Notes under the pieces: model-generated
Database searches by the model: none
Seen by the model: the letters and a program-made list of their open reading frames with translations, nothing else
Told to the model about the DNA's origin: nothing
Assembly: GCF_902833225.1 (NCBI RefSeq)
Contig: NZ_CADFEI010000020.1
Span: 97,537 to 161,536, forward strand
DNA length: 64,000 nucleotides
Direction: 5' to 3'
Source of the DNA: Burkholderia sp. BCC1644
GTDB taxonomy: Bacteria > Pseudomonadota > Gammaproteobacteria > Burkholderiales > Burkholderiaceae
Translations under genes and position numbers: made by a program
Shown: piece by piece, positions 52,744 through 60,385 of the stretch
Numbering within the stretch: position 1 is the first letter of the stretch
Layout of the letters: the number at the start of each line of letters is the position of its first letter

Positions 52744-55611
52744 ATGCCGATCGATGAAATGCCAGAAGCATCGCAAATCAACGCCGCCGGATCCGAGTCC
52801 CTCCTCACACCTTTGGAGGCGGCGGATAGACTGGGCGTTACGCCGGAGCTACTGTTCGCTTTCGCAAAACGCGCCCCCAAAGAGGCGGGTATGCGATTGA
52901 GGACAATAGAAGTTCGAGGGGAAATCCGCTTCTCAACACGCGACCTCACTGATTTCGACTCTCACCTTCGAGAGCCGTGGTCTCAACTGGGTGAAAGCAG
53001 ACCTGCAATTCCGCGTTGTATTGACGAGTATCTGAAGGTCGAGTGCGCCGCAGGGTGTGCTCGATGCAGATCAGGAGGGCCGCTTGAGAATGCACACATC
53101 GATGCTTACGCGATCAGTCGGAGCCATCATCCCCACAACATAATTCGTCTGTGCAAAGCGTGTCACGGTTCTTATGACACGGGTGTAATTTCACGCATTG
53201 AAATCGACGCTTTAAAGCAAAGATTGGTTGATCGTGTACGCGCGTCGTTGCGGCAGGGATCAGATAGCCGTGATGGCTTCCCACCACCGCCATTGGCATC
53301 AGTGTTCGTAGGACGTACTCACGAACTCTCGCAGCTAATTGATGCGCTGCGATCACAGCGCACCGTATTGGTGACAGGTCTCGGTGGCATCGGAAAATCG
53401 CAGCTCATGCTACGCGCGTTACGTAAGGTGAGCAGTGGCAGACCTCTGTATTGGCTTTCGGTTGACCAATACGGCACAAGAGCGGAACTCGAAGACGCAT
53501 TAAACGCACTGGTTGCCCGTCTGGGTGTCGGAAGCTATACGGAAGCATCCGCACAATTGGACCAGCATCGGGCCTGCATCGTGTTTGACGGCGTCGAACG
53601 GTTGAGCGGTGATTTTGAGGGCCTGACCGAGATAATTGACAATCTGATCGCCTCCACATCTGTCACTCAGATTGTTGTGACGTCCCAAGTGAAACTCACT
53701 GAAGTACGCTTCGATTATGAATTACCACTCGGCGGATTGAGTCAGGCTGAAGCGACGAGCATGTTAGCCGATGTTCCACACGACGACCAAGGTGAACAAG
53801 GGAAGGAGGACGTGACCGCGCTCGCCGAATTTTCGGAAGGACACCCGCTAACGCTCCGTATTCTTGCTGCTTTAATAGCTCACTTTGGTTCGCCCTCGGA
53901 GGTGCTTCAACGTATCACCATCAATGGCGCGACTGCCCTTCAAATGCCTAAGCGCCGGAGTCAAACGACACAAACGTCCCTGAATCTGTGCCTCAAACTT
54001 GCCGCGGAGAACCTTGATCCTCAGGAGCGGCGACTGATGTGGATCTGCGCACATAGCCCCGCTGGAATTTACCAGCATACGATCGAGGCTAACCTGGTCG
54101 AAGTCCCGGACCTTGGAGCGGCCGTGGCAGGGCTTCGGCGTTGGGAGCTCGTCCAGGTCGAACGCAATGGGCGGTTAGTGTTTATCTCCATGACTTCGCC
54201 CGTTCGAGCCTTTGCCGAAGCGTGGCTGGCTGACCACCCTGTATCAAATGAACATTCTTTGATTAGCGGGTTTGTGCGGTCCATGCTCTTCCACGCAGCA
54301 TACATCGACGGCGAACTCATTCACGGTGGACGGCATTATGCAGGAATGCAGTTGATGGAGCGAGCGTTTCCAAACATTCTGTCTGCTTTTGATATAGCGA
54401 GTCGAGCAGTTCAGCGAGATGTAACTCTCCGGGAGGCTATCTCGGGTTACGCCTCCGTTCTGATGACATTTCTTTTTACAAGCGGTAGATTTCGAATCGG
54501 AAAACAGATGATGGCGCGCGCAGCGCAAGTCGCGATAGACGACGGAGATACTAGTGATGCAATTGAAACGTTGCAACAACTCCACTCTCTATGTCTTCGT
54601 TCCGACGATCGACTTGGCGCCGCGAGTGCACTCGAAGAAGCTCGAAAGATCTCACAGGCGGCCTCCGAGAGCGATCTCATTGCGCTGCGTGCCATGCAGG
54701 CTTTGGACGCCGGTGAACGTGGCGCATATCGCGAGGCGGAACGTCTTGGGCGGGAGGCGTTTGATCTGTATGCTGCGGCTGGCATGCGGGGGACGCGCGC
54801 TGCAGACCAAGTGCTATTCACCTTGGCGCGCTCCCTGGAGTTTAGTGATCGACCGGCAGAGGCCCTGCCTCTATACGAAGAGGCTTTGATCGGAACTGAG
54901 GCGCGCAACGATCCCATCAATCGTGGATCGATCCTGCATCACATCGGAAACTGCTTAGCATATGCCGGAGAAAACTCAAGGGCCCTCGAAACGTATGTGT
55001 CAGCAGCGCAACTATTCATTGAACTAGGAGCCGTTGAATTCATTAGCAACTCAATTGGTGAGGCTGGGCTATTGGCCATCGATATGGAGCCTATACCAGA
55101 ACTTGAGTCCATCATCGGCCCGGAACTCGCTCTTCACGGATTAGACGATGCGCTTCGGGAACTGATTATCAGCGGCCTTAAGAACGAGTCGTTTAATCTT
55201 CACCTTGCAATAGTACGTCTAAGAAAAGCTGCCGGATCTCTTGTAATCGTAAGTATGACGTCCGCTCGTGAGCATATCGAGGGCGCGGCGCGAATGCTTA
55301 CGGAGGAGCTCGTAGTGCCAATGTCACAAGGCATTAGCACTGAAATTTCGGCACCGGGAGTTTTCCTGTTCAATGTTTGCGGCCTGATCGATTTGCTTAA
55401 TCTCGTGTCGTCACATGTCGATTCGCGGCAACCTGTCACGGAAGACGAGTTGGCCGAGTTGGCTGATGCGACATCCCGCGCCTTCGTTGGGCCGCTGCAT
55501 GAAACCATGATCAAGTGGTTGGTGTTGTATTTGCGGGTGCAGCGCAACTACAACGTCACAGCCGACGAAATACTAGCGCTCCTTGACAACATGAATGGCG
55601 AGCAAGCGTAA
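52744..55611 (+). CDS. HTH-HNH-STAND NTPase-TPR fusion protein
   Basis: A 955-residue protein. Residues ~20-70 resemble an excisionase/MerR-type helix-turn-helix (LTPLEAADRLGVTPELL). Residues ~101-141 form an HNH-like site with paired Cys (105/108, 137/140), His118 and HN at 131-132. A STAND/NB-ARC NTPase follows, with Walker A GLGGIGKS (212-219) and Walker B CIVFDGVE (278-285). The C-terminal half is helical with TPR-like repeats (about 600-830). Sensor, switch and nuclease on one chain suggest an immune effector. An AAGGT precedes ATG 52744. Confidence 0.75.
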   Translation: MPIDEMPEASQINAAGSESLLTPLEAADRLGVTPELLFAFAKRAPKEAGMRLRTIEVRGEIRFSTRDLTDFDSHLREPWSQLGESRPAIPRCIDEYLKVECAAGCARCRSGGPLENAHIDAYAISRSHHPHNIIRLCKACHGSYDTGVISRIEIDALKQRLVDRVRASLRQGSDSRDGFPPPPLASVFVGRTHELSQLIDALRSQRTVLVTGLGGIGKSQLMLRALRKVSSGRPLYWLSVDQYGTRAELEDALNALVARLGVGSYTEASAQLDQHRACIVFDGVERLSGDFEGLTEIIDNLIASTSVTQIVVTSQVKLTEVRFDYELPLGGLSQAEATSMLADVPHDDQGEQGKEDVTALAEFSEGHPLTLRILAALIAHFGSPSEVLQRITINGATALQMPKRRSQTTQTSLNLCLKLAAENLDPQERRLMWICAHSPAGIYQHTIEANLVEVPDLGAAVAGLRRWELVQVERNGRLVFISMTSPVRAFAEAWLADHPVSNEHSLISGFVRSMLFHAAYIDGELIHGGRHYAGMQLMERAFPNILSAFDIASRAVQRDVTLREAISGYASVLMTFLFTSGRFRIGKQMMARAAQVAIDDGDTSDAIETLQQLHSLCLRSDDRLGAASALEEARKISQAASESDLIALRAMQALDAGERGAYREAERLGREAFDLYAAAGMRGTRAADQVLFTLARSLEFSDRPAEALPLYEEALIGTEARNDPINRGSILHHIGNCLAYAGENSRALETYVSAAQLFIELGAVEFISNSIGEAGLLAIDMEPIPELESIIGPELALHGLDDALRELIISGLKNESFNLHLAIVRLRKAAGSLVIVSMTSAREHIEGAARMLTEELVVPMSQGISTEISAPGVFLFNVCGLIDLLNLVSSHVDSRQPVTEDELAELADATSRAFVGPLHETMIKWLVLYLRVQRNYNVTADEILALLDNMNGEQA

Positions 55612-55990
55612 GTACCGGACGAGCATCGCAATGTTGCTCAGCACCAGATTGCTTGCCTTCGTCGGTTCGGTATCTACGTACCCAAACTTCTTGATGGATA
55701 GCTGTACCTAACTAGCGCCCCCCGTACGGCCGCACCATCTCCGAATCGGCCATAGGCATCGCCAACGCAATAGCCCACACCGGGTCAGCAATGGTCGTCG
55801 GCCGATTTTCCGCGTCTGTGTTTTTGAACGCCAGCCACAGCGCTCGCGATACCGAACTGACTGCTCACGACGAAATACGTGCGGCACATGGAATCGATCG
55901 TCTGCCAGGATTTTCGCGTACGCGAAAACGCGAGTGGGGTCCTTTCTCGCTCCCCCAGGAGTTGCGCCCGCAAGTCAGGGCACTTGTACA
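55612..55990. other. Degenerate stretch after the cargo cluster
   Basis: About 380 bp without an intact gene. On the minus strand an open frame without a start ends at about 55710 with the residues DPVWAIALAMPMADSEMV and a stop shortly after, possibly the 3' remnant of a lost gene. The second copy of the TTTTCGCGTACGCGAAAA palindrome lies here. Confidence 0.4.
55911..55928. promoter_or_regulatory. 18-bp perfect palindrome, copy 2
   Basis: TTTTCGCGTACGCGAAAA, identical to the core at 47675-47692 near oriT. Flanks differ, so the palindrome itself is what is shared. Confidence 0.65.
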
Positions 55991-55993
55991 TTG

Positions 55994-56274
55994 TTACGCC
56001 AAGACCGCAGCAGTCTGCCGAAACTCCCGAGGCGAGCGGTATTTCAATGCTTTATGCGAACGGCGTCGTTGTAGCGGTTGAACACTACGGCCAGATGCGA
56101 GAGCGCTGTTGGCCCATCTGGCTTGTCCATACAGGCGACGCAATTGTGCTTCATGGTCCTTACGAACGACTCGGCCACGCATACCCCACACCATTTCCGC
56201 TGTGCAGAAATGGGAAGCCTGCCATGCTCTAGGAGCGCATCTGACAAATTCCGGGGTAGCCTGACATTTTCCAT
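55994..56274 (-). pseudogene. IS3-family transposase OrfB remnant
   Basis: The minus strand encodes VAESFVRTMKHNC then LAVVFNRYND in one frame, and RRRSHKALKYRSPREF in another. Joined by a frameshift, they match the DDE-Glu region and C-terminus of IS3 OrfB (consensus like AEAFVKTxKRDY and HxALxYRSPREF). Only ~90 residues remain, with no upstream catalytic Asp residues or clear terminal inverted repeats, so it is a dead fragment. Confidence 0.75.
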
Positions 56275-56417
56275 GGGTGAAGACTCATCTTCTGAGCATC
56301 ATCGCTGGTCGCCCCGCCCTCTTTTAGATAAAAGGCTCTCTCTATTTAGTAGCTCATGGGGGGACCACTTCCCCATGAATGCAGCTCGCGTGTGATCCCT
56401 TTCGTCCGCGACGCAGA

Positions 56418-57074
56418 TCACTCCTGATCCCGACCATCCACGATCTGTGTATAACTTTGTGCCGATGCCTCCCTGGGCACATTGACGCGCTTGACCAGGA
56501 GCGCATTGAGTGCGTTACGCAGAGCCGGATCGCTAATTTTCGCCACTCCCTCGGTCTGCTCCCCTTCCTGGAAATTGATCACAACGGCGCCGGGAGCGAC
56601 ATGGTTAATGTTGACTTGCAGACGTTCAATGTGAACGTCCGGCGGCAGACGCCCGGCCAGTAGTCCCGCCCGTAATTCATCCGCCGTCGGCTTCACTAAT
56701 GAAGGAACGTATCCCCATGACGCTATCGCAGTCTGTCGCCCGTCCTTGTCCTGGACACGCCACTTCTCCGTGAAGCGATACTCGTGTGAGCGTCCACGCG
56801 GCGACTTCGACAGATATCCAAGCGATTCGAGTTCTTTGATCGCGCGCTTAACGGACGACTGGTGCAAACCGGACTTTGATGCGATCGTTTTGTGCCCGAT
56901 CGGGCCAGCAATCCCGGTTTCGATATTCGTGTGTGTCTTGATGACCAGGTAGACCTTCAGGGTCGCCCCATCCATTTCCGCCATCGCCCCACTGTCGACG
57001 AATGACCGAAAGACGTGAAACCAGCCAGTCTCAGCCCTGAAAAGTTCACCTTGTACCGGTAGTTGGTCAGCCAT
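56418..57074 (-). CDS. Winged-helix DNA-binding protein, possible replication/control protein
   Basis: A 218-residue protein. Residues ~25-110 hold a winged helix (ATLKVYLVIKTH, then TIASKSGLHQSSVKRAIKELESLGYLSKS with a beta-wing), the pattern of plasmid Rep-type or regulatory wHTH proteins. The C-terminal half is not recognised. ATG 57074 overlaps the stop of the AlpA-like gene by one base, so the two are coupled. Role in replication or control of the excised island is inferred. Confidence 0.6.
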   Translation of the reverse strand: MADQLPVQGELFRAETGWFHVFRSFVDSGAMAEMDGATLKVYLVIKTHTNIETGIAGPIGHKTIASKSGLHQSSVKRAIKELESLGYLSKSPRGRSHEYRFTEKWRVQDKDGRQTAIASWGYVPSLVKPTADELRAGLLAGRLPPDVHIERLQVNINHVAPGAVVINFQEGEQTEGVAKISDPALRNALNALLVKRVNVPREASAQSYTQIVDGRDQE

Positions 57075-57388
57075 CACTCACCCGTTGCATGTCGCGGGCG
57101 GCCGATGCGCGGTCGAACCGTGTCCGAGTTCGTCTCACTAGGCACTGGTGCTTCATGGCCTGCCCTCCGCGCTGCAACGTCGTCCAACCACTCGCGAATA
57201 TCAGCAGCAAACCAACATGCCCGTCGTTTATCCGGAAAGGCAGTCTGCGGCAGCTCCCCCCTGTAGGTCATTTGCGCGATCGCGCCAACGGTGGTCGCCA
57301 ACAGTGCCGCGAGTTCGTCGCGCGTAACGATCGCTTGCGGCGCCATCCGAGCGAATGTCTGTCGGAAATCAGTGTCTGCTTTCTTCAT
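57074..57388 (-). CDS. AlpA/excisionase-like regulator
   Basis: A 104-residue protein with an AlpA/MerR-type winged helix (VTRDELAALLATTVGAIAQM, then the wing and RRACWFAADIREWLDD). Proteins of this kind activate integrase genes or act as recombination directionality factors. ATG 57388 is preceded by GGTGAT. It is divergent from the unknown gene at 57479, with CCAG/CTGG palindromes between. Confidence 0.7.
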   Translation of the reverse strand: MKKADTDFRQTFARMAPQAIVTRDELAALLATTVGAIAQMTYRGELPQTAFPDKRRACWFAADIREWLDDVAARRAGHEAPVPSETNSDTVRPRIGRPRHATGE

Positions 57389-57397
57389 TTGCAATCA

Positions 57398-57472
57398 CCA
57401 GTGACTGGCAGTGAACATGTCGATAGCCTAGAATTCGTCGGGTATCCGAACTAGGGCCAGTTTTTGAACTGG
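57398..57472. promoter_or_regulatory. Paired CCAG/CTGG palindromes in the divergent control region
   Basis: CCAGTGACTGG (57398-57408) sits 10 bp upstream of the AlpA-like start. CCAGTT-TTTG-AACTGG (57457-57472) sits 6 bp before the ATG of the unknown gene, covering its ribosome site. The shared half-sites suggest one regulator acting on both genes. Confidence 0.5.
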
Positions 57473-57478
57473 TAATCA

Positions 57479-58336
57479 ATGGCGAACGTTGGCCCCAACC
57501 AAGGACGACGGCTCAAAACCGCAATCAGCCGTTTCACTGCGATGCTGATCAGGGAGGCACGCGACCTTACCGGGCTCAGCTATGAGAAGCTTGACGAGGC
57601 ACTTGGACTGACGTCCGGGAACAGTTACCGCTACTCCCTAGACCCCTCTCGGCCCAAATCACGGGCGGTACAGATTGGCGGAATACAGTCGCTAGAGAAC
57701 CGAGTCGCGAGACTGTTGCGGCGCCCAGCCCATCTGATTGCCGTTGTCGAGACTCATGAGCTCGACGCCCTCGCAATGCTGTATCGCATGCCAGTGGCCA
57801 ACCTTGGGCTACCGCGACATGTCGGCGCGGATGACATCGAACTCATCTACGACAACTACTGGCCCACGTATGCAGACTTGTCGAGAGACGGACGATTCGA
57901 TATCGAATGCCCCTGGGCCGATCAACCGGAGCTATTCCGCGGGTTTGGATGGCAATGGGGTTGCTTGTGGGATGAAGCGCCCAATGAGCATCGGCAGAAG
58001 TGGTGTAGCCAGTTCAGGCAGATTCCCCGCCATTGGCTCTCGTACTGGTGCGAACAAGTTGACATATCCGAGGATCTGGCGACCGAGATTTTGCTACCGT
58101 TGATCGTACAAAAGATGAGCGAGAATCCAGGCTTGATCGACCGATGGACGGGAACACGGACAATGCACCTCCGAGAGCGTTTCATCTCCGCCACAACCAA
58201 CGACCTGGTCGGCCCTCCCGGATGGGGAAACGTCGCAGAAACGTTTGTCGACATCTTTCTGGAAGAAATGGAACTGCCGGACCATCTTCTGCCGGAAATC
58301 TGCCGGAGCAGTGGTGTAACGGCGAATCAACTGTAG
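57479..58336 (+). CDS. Island protein of unknown function
   Basis: A 285-residue protein I do not recognise. The N-terminal ~55 residues are helical and basic (RLKTAISRFTAMLIREARD then LSYEKLDEALGLTSG), compatible with a helix-turn-helix. The rest is acidic and Trp-rich (YDNYWPTYADL, FRGFGWQWGCLWDEAP). It is divergent from the AlpA-like gene and the last gene before attR, so a regulatory or recombination-related role is possible. Confidence 0.6.
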   Translation: MANVGPNQGRRLKTAISRFTAMLIREARDLTGLSYEKLDEALGLTSGNSYRYSLDPSRPKSRAVQIGGIQSLENRVARLLRRPAHLIAVVETHELDALAMLYRMPVANLGLPRHVGADDIELIYDNYWPTYADLSRDGRFDIECPWADQPELFRGFGWQWGCLWDEAPNEHRQKWCSQFRQIPRHWLSYWCEQVDISEDLATEILLPLIVQKMSENPGLIDRWTGTRTMHLRERFISATTNDLVGPPGWGNVAETFVDIFLEEMELPDHLLPEICRSSGVTANQL

Positions 58337-58405
58337 CGACCGGGAGTCAACAAATTCCTTGTAAACTCAAGGAATTAGCTGTAACGTACAAGCAGCTTGG
58401 TTTGG

Positions 58406-58450
58406 CTCTTAATCCGTAGGTCGAGTGTTCGAGTCACTCACGCCCCACCA
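58406..58450 (+). repeat. attR: 45-bp direct repeat of the tRNA-Lys 3' end
   Basis: Identical to 43330-43374, from the anticodon loop to CCA, without the 5' half of the tRNA. It marks the right end of the island. Confidence 0.93.
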
Positions 58451-58458
58451 GGAATTTC

Positions 58459-58490
58459 AAAGGCCGGTTAGCGCAAGCTAACCGGCCTTT
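58459..58490 (+). terminator. Native tRNA-Lys terminator displaced by the island
   Basis: AAAGGCCGGTTAGC (58459-58472) pairs perfectly with GCTAACCGGCCTTT (58477-58490) around GCAA, followed by T-rich sequence. It starts 9 nt past the tRNA-like 3' end and would be the tRNA-Lys terminator in the uninterrupted chromosome. Confidence 0.88.
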
Positions 58491-58775
58491 TCCTTTTCCG
58501 CCGCCGAATTCACGGCGCGCGCCGTTCGCGGGACGCATCCGCACGCCTCTTGCGCATCGTTTCCGCTAGAATCGTCCGACAAATATCACACGACCGGCGC
58601 AGGTCCTGTTGCCCGCCGGCACTGAGAGAACATGGGACGTCAGACATGGAAGCATGTGAACGAGACGCGACCATTCAGAGGCCATGGTTGCGCCGATATC
58701 GGCTTGTCCGTCGGGACGAGCCGTTCATCCGAGTACCCCCGAATCCGCCGCGCGACGCACGAACCGGATCGGGCC

Positions 58776-59681
58776 ATGCCCGGTAAGGACGCGCTCGTCG
58801 CGCTGGCGCTCGGCGTCGTGCTGCTCGTGCTGGCGGGCGTACTCGCCGTCACGACCGGCCGCGCGACCGGCCACCTGGTCCGCGCGCCGGGCACCGTCGT
58901 GCGCATCGTGCAGGACAGCGACGCGATGCGCGCGTACCGGCCGATCGTCGCGTACCTCTCGAACGACGGCCTGCGCCGCGAAATTGCCGGCAATACCGCG
59001 TCGACCGTCCCCGCGTACGACATCGGCGAGAACGTCGACGTGCTGCTCGACCCCGACCACCCCGACCGCCCCGCCCTGATCGACGATTTCGCGCAACGCT
59101 GGTTTCCGGTGGCCGTGCCGGCGCTACTCGCGGTCGCGTCGTTCGCGATCGGCGGCCTGCTGATCGCCGGCGAGCGTCGCCGCCGGCAAGCCGAGCCCCC
59201 GCCGACCCGCGCCGCACGCAAGGAAACGCGGCGCCGCTGGGATATCGCGATCGTGCTGATTCCGATCGCCATCGGCACGGGCTTTCTCGCCGGCGCCGGT
59301 GCGACCGGCCTGCGTCAGTGGCAGATCGTCCATCACTATGCGCGCTCGACCGGCCATGTCGTCGAGATCGCGAAGAACGCGCGGTCGGCGCGATTGCGCA
59401 CGTCGCTGTATTCGGCGATCGTCGCGTTCACGACCGACAGCGGGCGGCTGATCACGTTCGCGCAGGGTTCGGCGTCGTCGCATCCAGGCCTGCACGAAGG
59501 CGATGCGGTCGACGTGCTGTACGACCCCGTCACGCCCGAACGCGCGATCGTCGACCGCTTCTGGGATCGCTGGGGGCTCACGGCCATCCTGTTTGCGATC
59601 GGTGCGCCGTTCCTCGCCGCCGGGCTGTTCATCGCCGCGACACTGTGGCCCGAACATCGGCCGCACGAAGCCGCTCAATGA
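58776..59681 (+). CDS. DUF3592 membrane protein
   Basis: A 301-residue protein with four predicted helices (about residues 8-28, 112-135, 155-178, 270-292) and two DUF3592-like extracytoplasmic segments, each ending in a VDVLLDPD/VDVLYDPV motif. Function is unknown. Start ATG 58776 (MPGKDALVALALG) places the first helix at the N-terminus; an in-frame ATG at 58632 would add 48 Arg-rich residues. Confidence 0.72.
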   Translation: MPGKDALVALALGVVLLVLAGVLAVTTGRATGHLVRAPGTVVRIVQDSDAMRAYRPIVAYLSNDGLRREIAGNTASTVPAYDIGENVDVLLDPDHPDRPALIDDFAQRWFPVAVPALLAVASFAIGGLLIAGERRRRQAEPPPTRAARKETRRRWDIAIVLIPIAIGTGFLAGAGATGLRQWQIVHHYARSTGHVVEIAKNARSARLRTSLYSAIVAFTTDSGRLITFAQGSASSHPGLHEGDAVDVLYDPVTPERAIVDRFWDRWGLTAILFAIGAPFLAAGLFIAATLWPEHRPHEAAQ

Positions 59682-59689
59682 CGCGCGCT

Positions 59690-60304
59690 TCACCGCTCCC
59701 TGAACGCCTCGACCTTCGCGCGGTTCCCGCACGTGCGCATGTCGCACCAGCGGCGCCCGACGCCGCGGCCGCGATCGACGAAGAACCACGTACACCGGCC
59801 GCACTGCCGCACGCGCGCGAAATCGTCGCTGCGCAGCAACTGCTCGAAGCCGAGCGCGGCCGCATCGATCCAGCGTGACGCGACGCGCGCGTCGGGCCGC
59901 CACGCGAAGCGGCCGTCGACCGCGTCGAACGCGCTGCGCCCGATCGCTTCGCGGATCGCCACCGCGAGCCGGTCCGCCGCGCGCGCACCGGCGCTGCCGC
60001 CACCTTCGGCCGTCAGGTGCGCGACCGCAGCGTACGCATCGTCGCGAAAGCGGCGCAGCGCAGCCAGTTCGTCAGGCCCGTCCTGCCGCGGATGACGCAG
60101 CAGCCGCGCCAGATCGGCCGGCGCCAGCAACCCCGATTGCTCCGCCCACGCACGCACGCACGGCCAGTCGACGAGCTTGTCGTCGTCGCGCGTCTTGCCC
60201 GTGTCGGCCACCGTATTGAGGAAGTCGAGCGCCGGATGGCCACCGACGAAATCGGCCGCGCCCCAGGTGTGCGCGTGTCGTGCAGGCTCGGATCGAGTAA
60301 CCAT
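59690..60304 (-). CDS. CGNR zinc-finger transcriptional regulator (ABATE domain)
   Basis: A 204-residue protein with an N-terminal ABATE-like domain (FVGGHPALDFLNTVADTGK) and a C-terminal CGNR zinc finger (RQCGRCTWFFVD, then RRWCDMRTCGNRAKVEAFR). Such proteins are stress- or metabolite-responsive regulators. It is divergent from the alpha/beta hydrolase across 81 bp, so it probably controls that gene. Confidence 0.87.
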   Translation of the reverse strand: MVTRSEPARHAHTWGAADFVGGHPALDFLNTVADTGKTRDDDKLVDWPCVRAWAEQSGLLAPADLARLLRHPRQDGPDELAALRRFRDDAYAAVAHLTAEGGGSAGARAADRLAVAIREAIGRSAFDAVDGRFAWRPDARVASRWIDAAALGFEQLLRSDDFARVRQCGRCTWFFVDRGRGVGRRWCDMRTCGNRAKVEAFRER

Positions 60305-60385
60305 TTAATTTCACCTATCGGTTTCATATCCGGACAATCCGGCGTAACCTGTTAACAACCAAAACAGGTTAGCACGGAGAAGCCG

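Larger units (their letters stand above)
43330..58450. mobile_element. Integrative mobilizable element in tRNA-Lys, ~15.1 kb
   Basis: Bounded by a perfect 45-bp direct repeat of the tRNA-Lys 3' end. It carries a tyrosine integrase next to attL, a MobQ-type relaxase, an IncQ-like oriT, a TraD-like accessory protein, a VirB6/TrbL-like membrane protein and a lipoprotein, but no full type IV secretion system. It is therefore mobilizable rather than self-transmissible. The cargo resembles a phage-defence cluster. Codon usage is less GC-rich than the flanks. Removing one repeat would restore an uninterrupted tRNA-Lys followed by its terminator at 58459. Confidence 0.9.
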
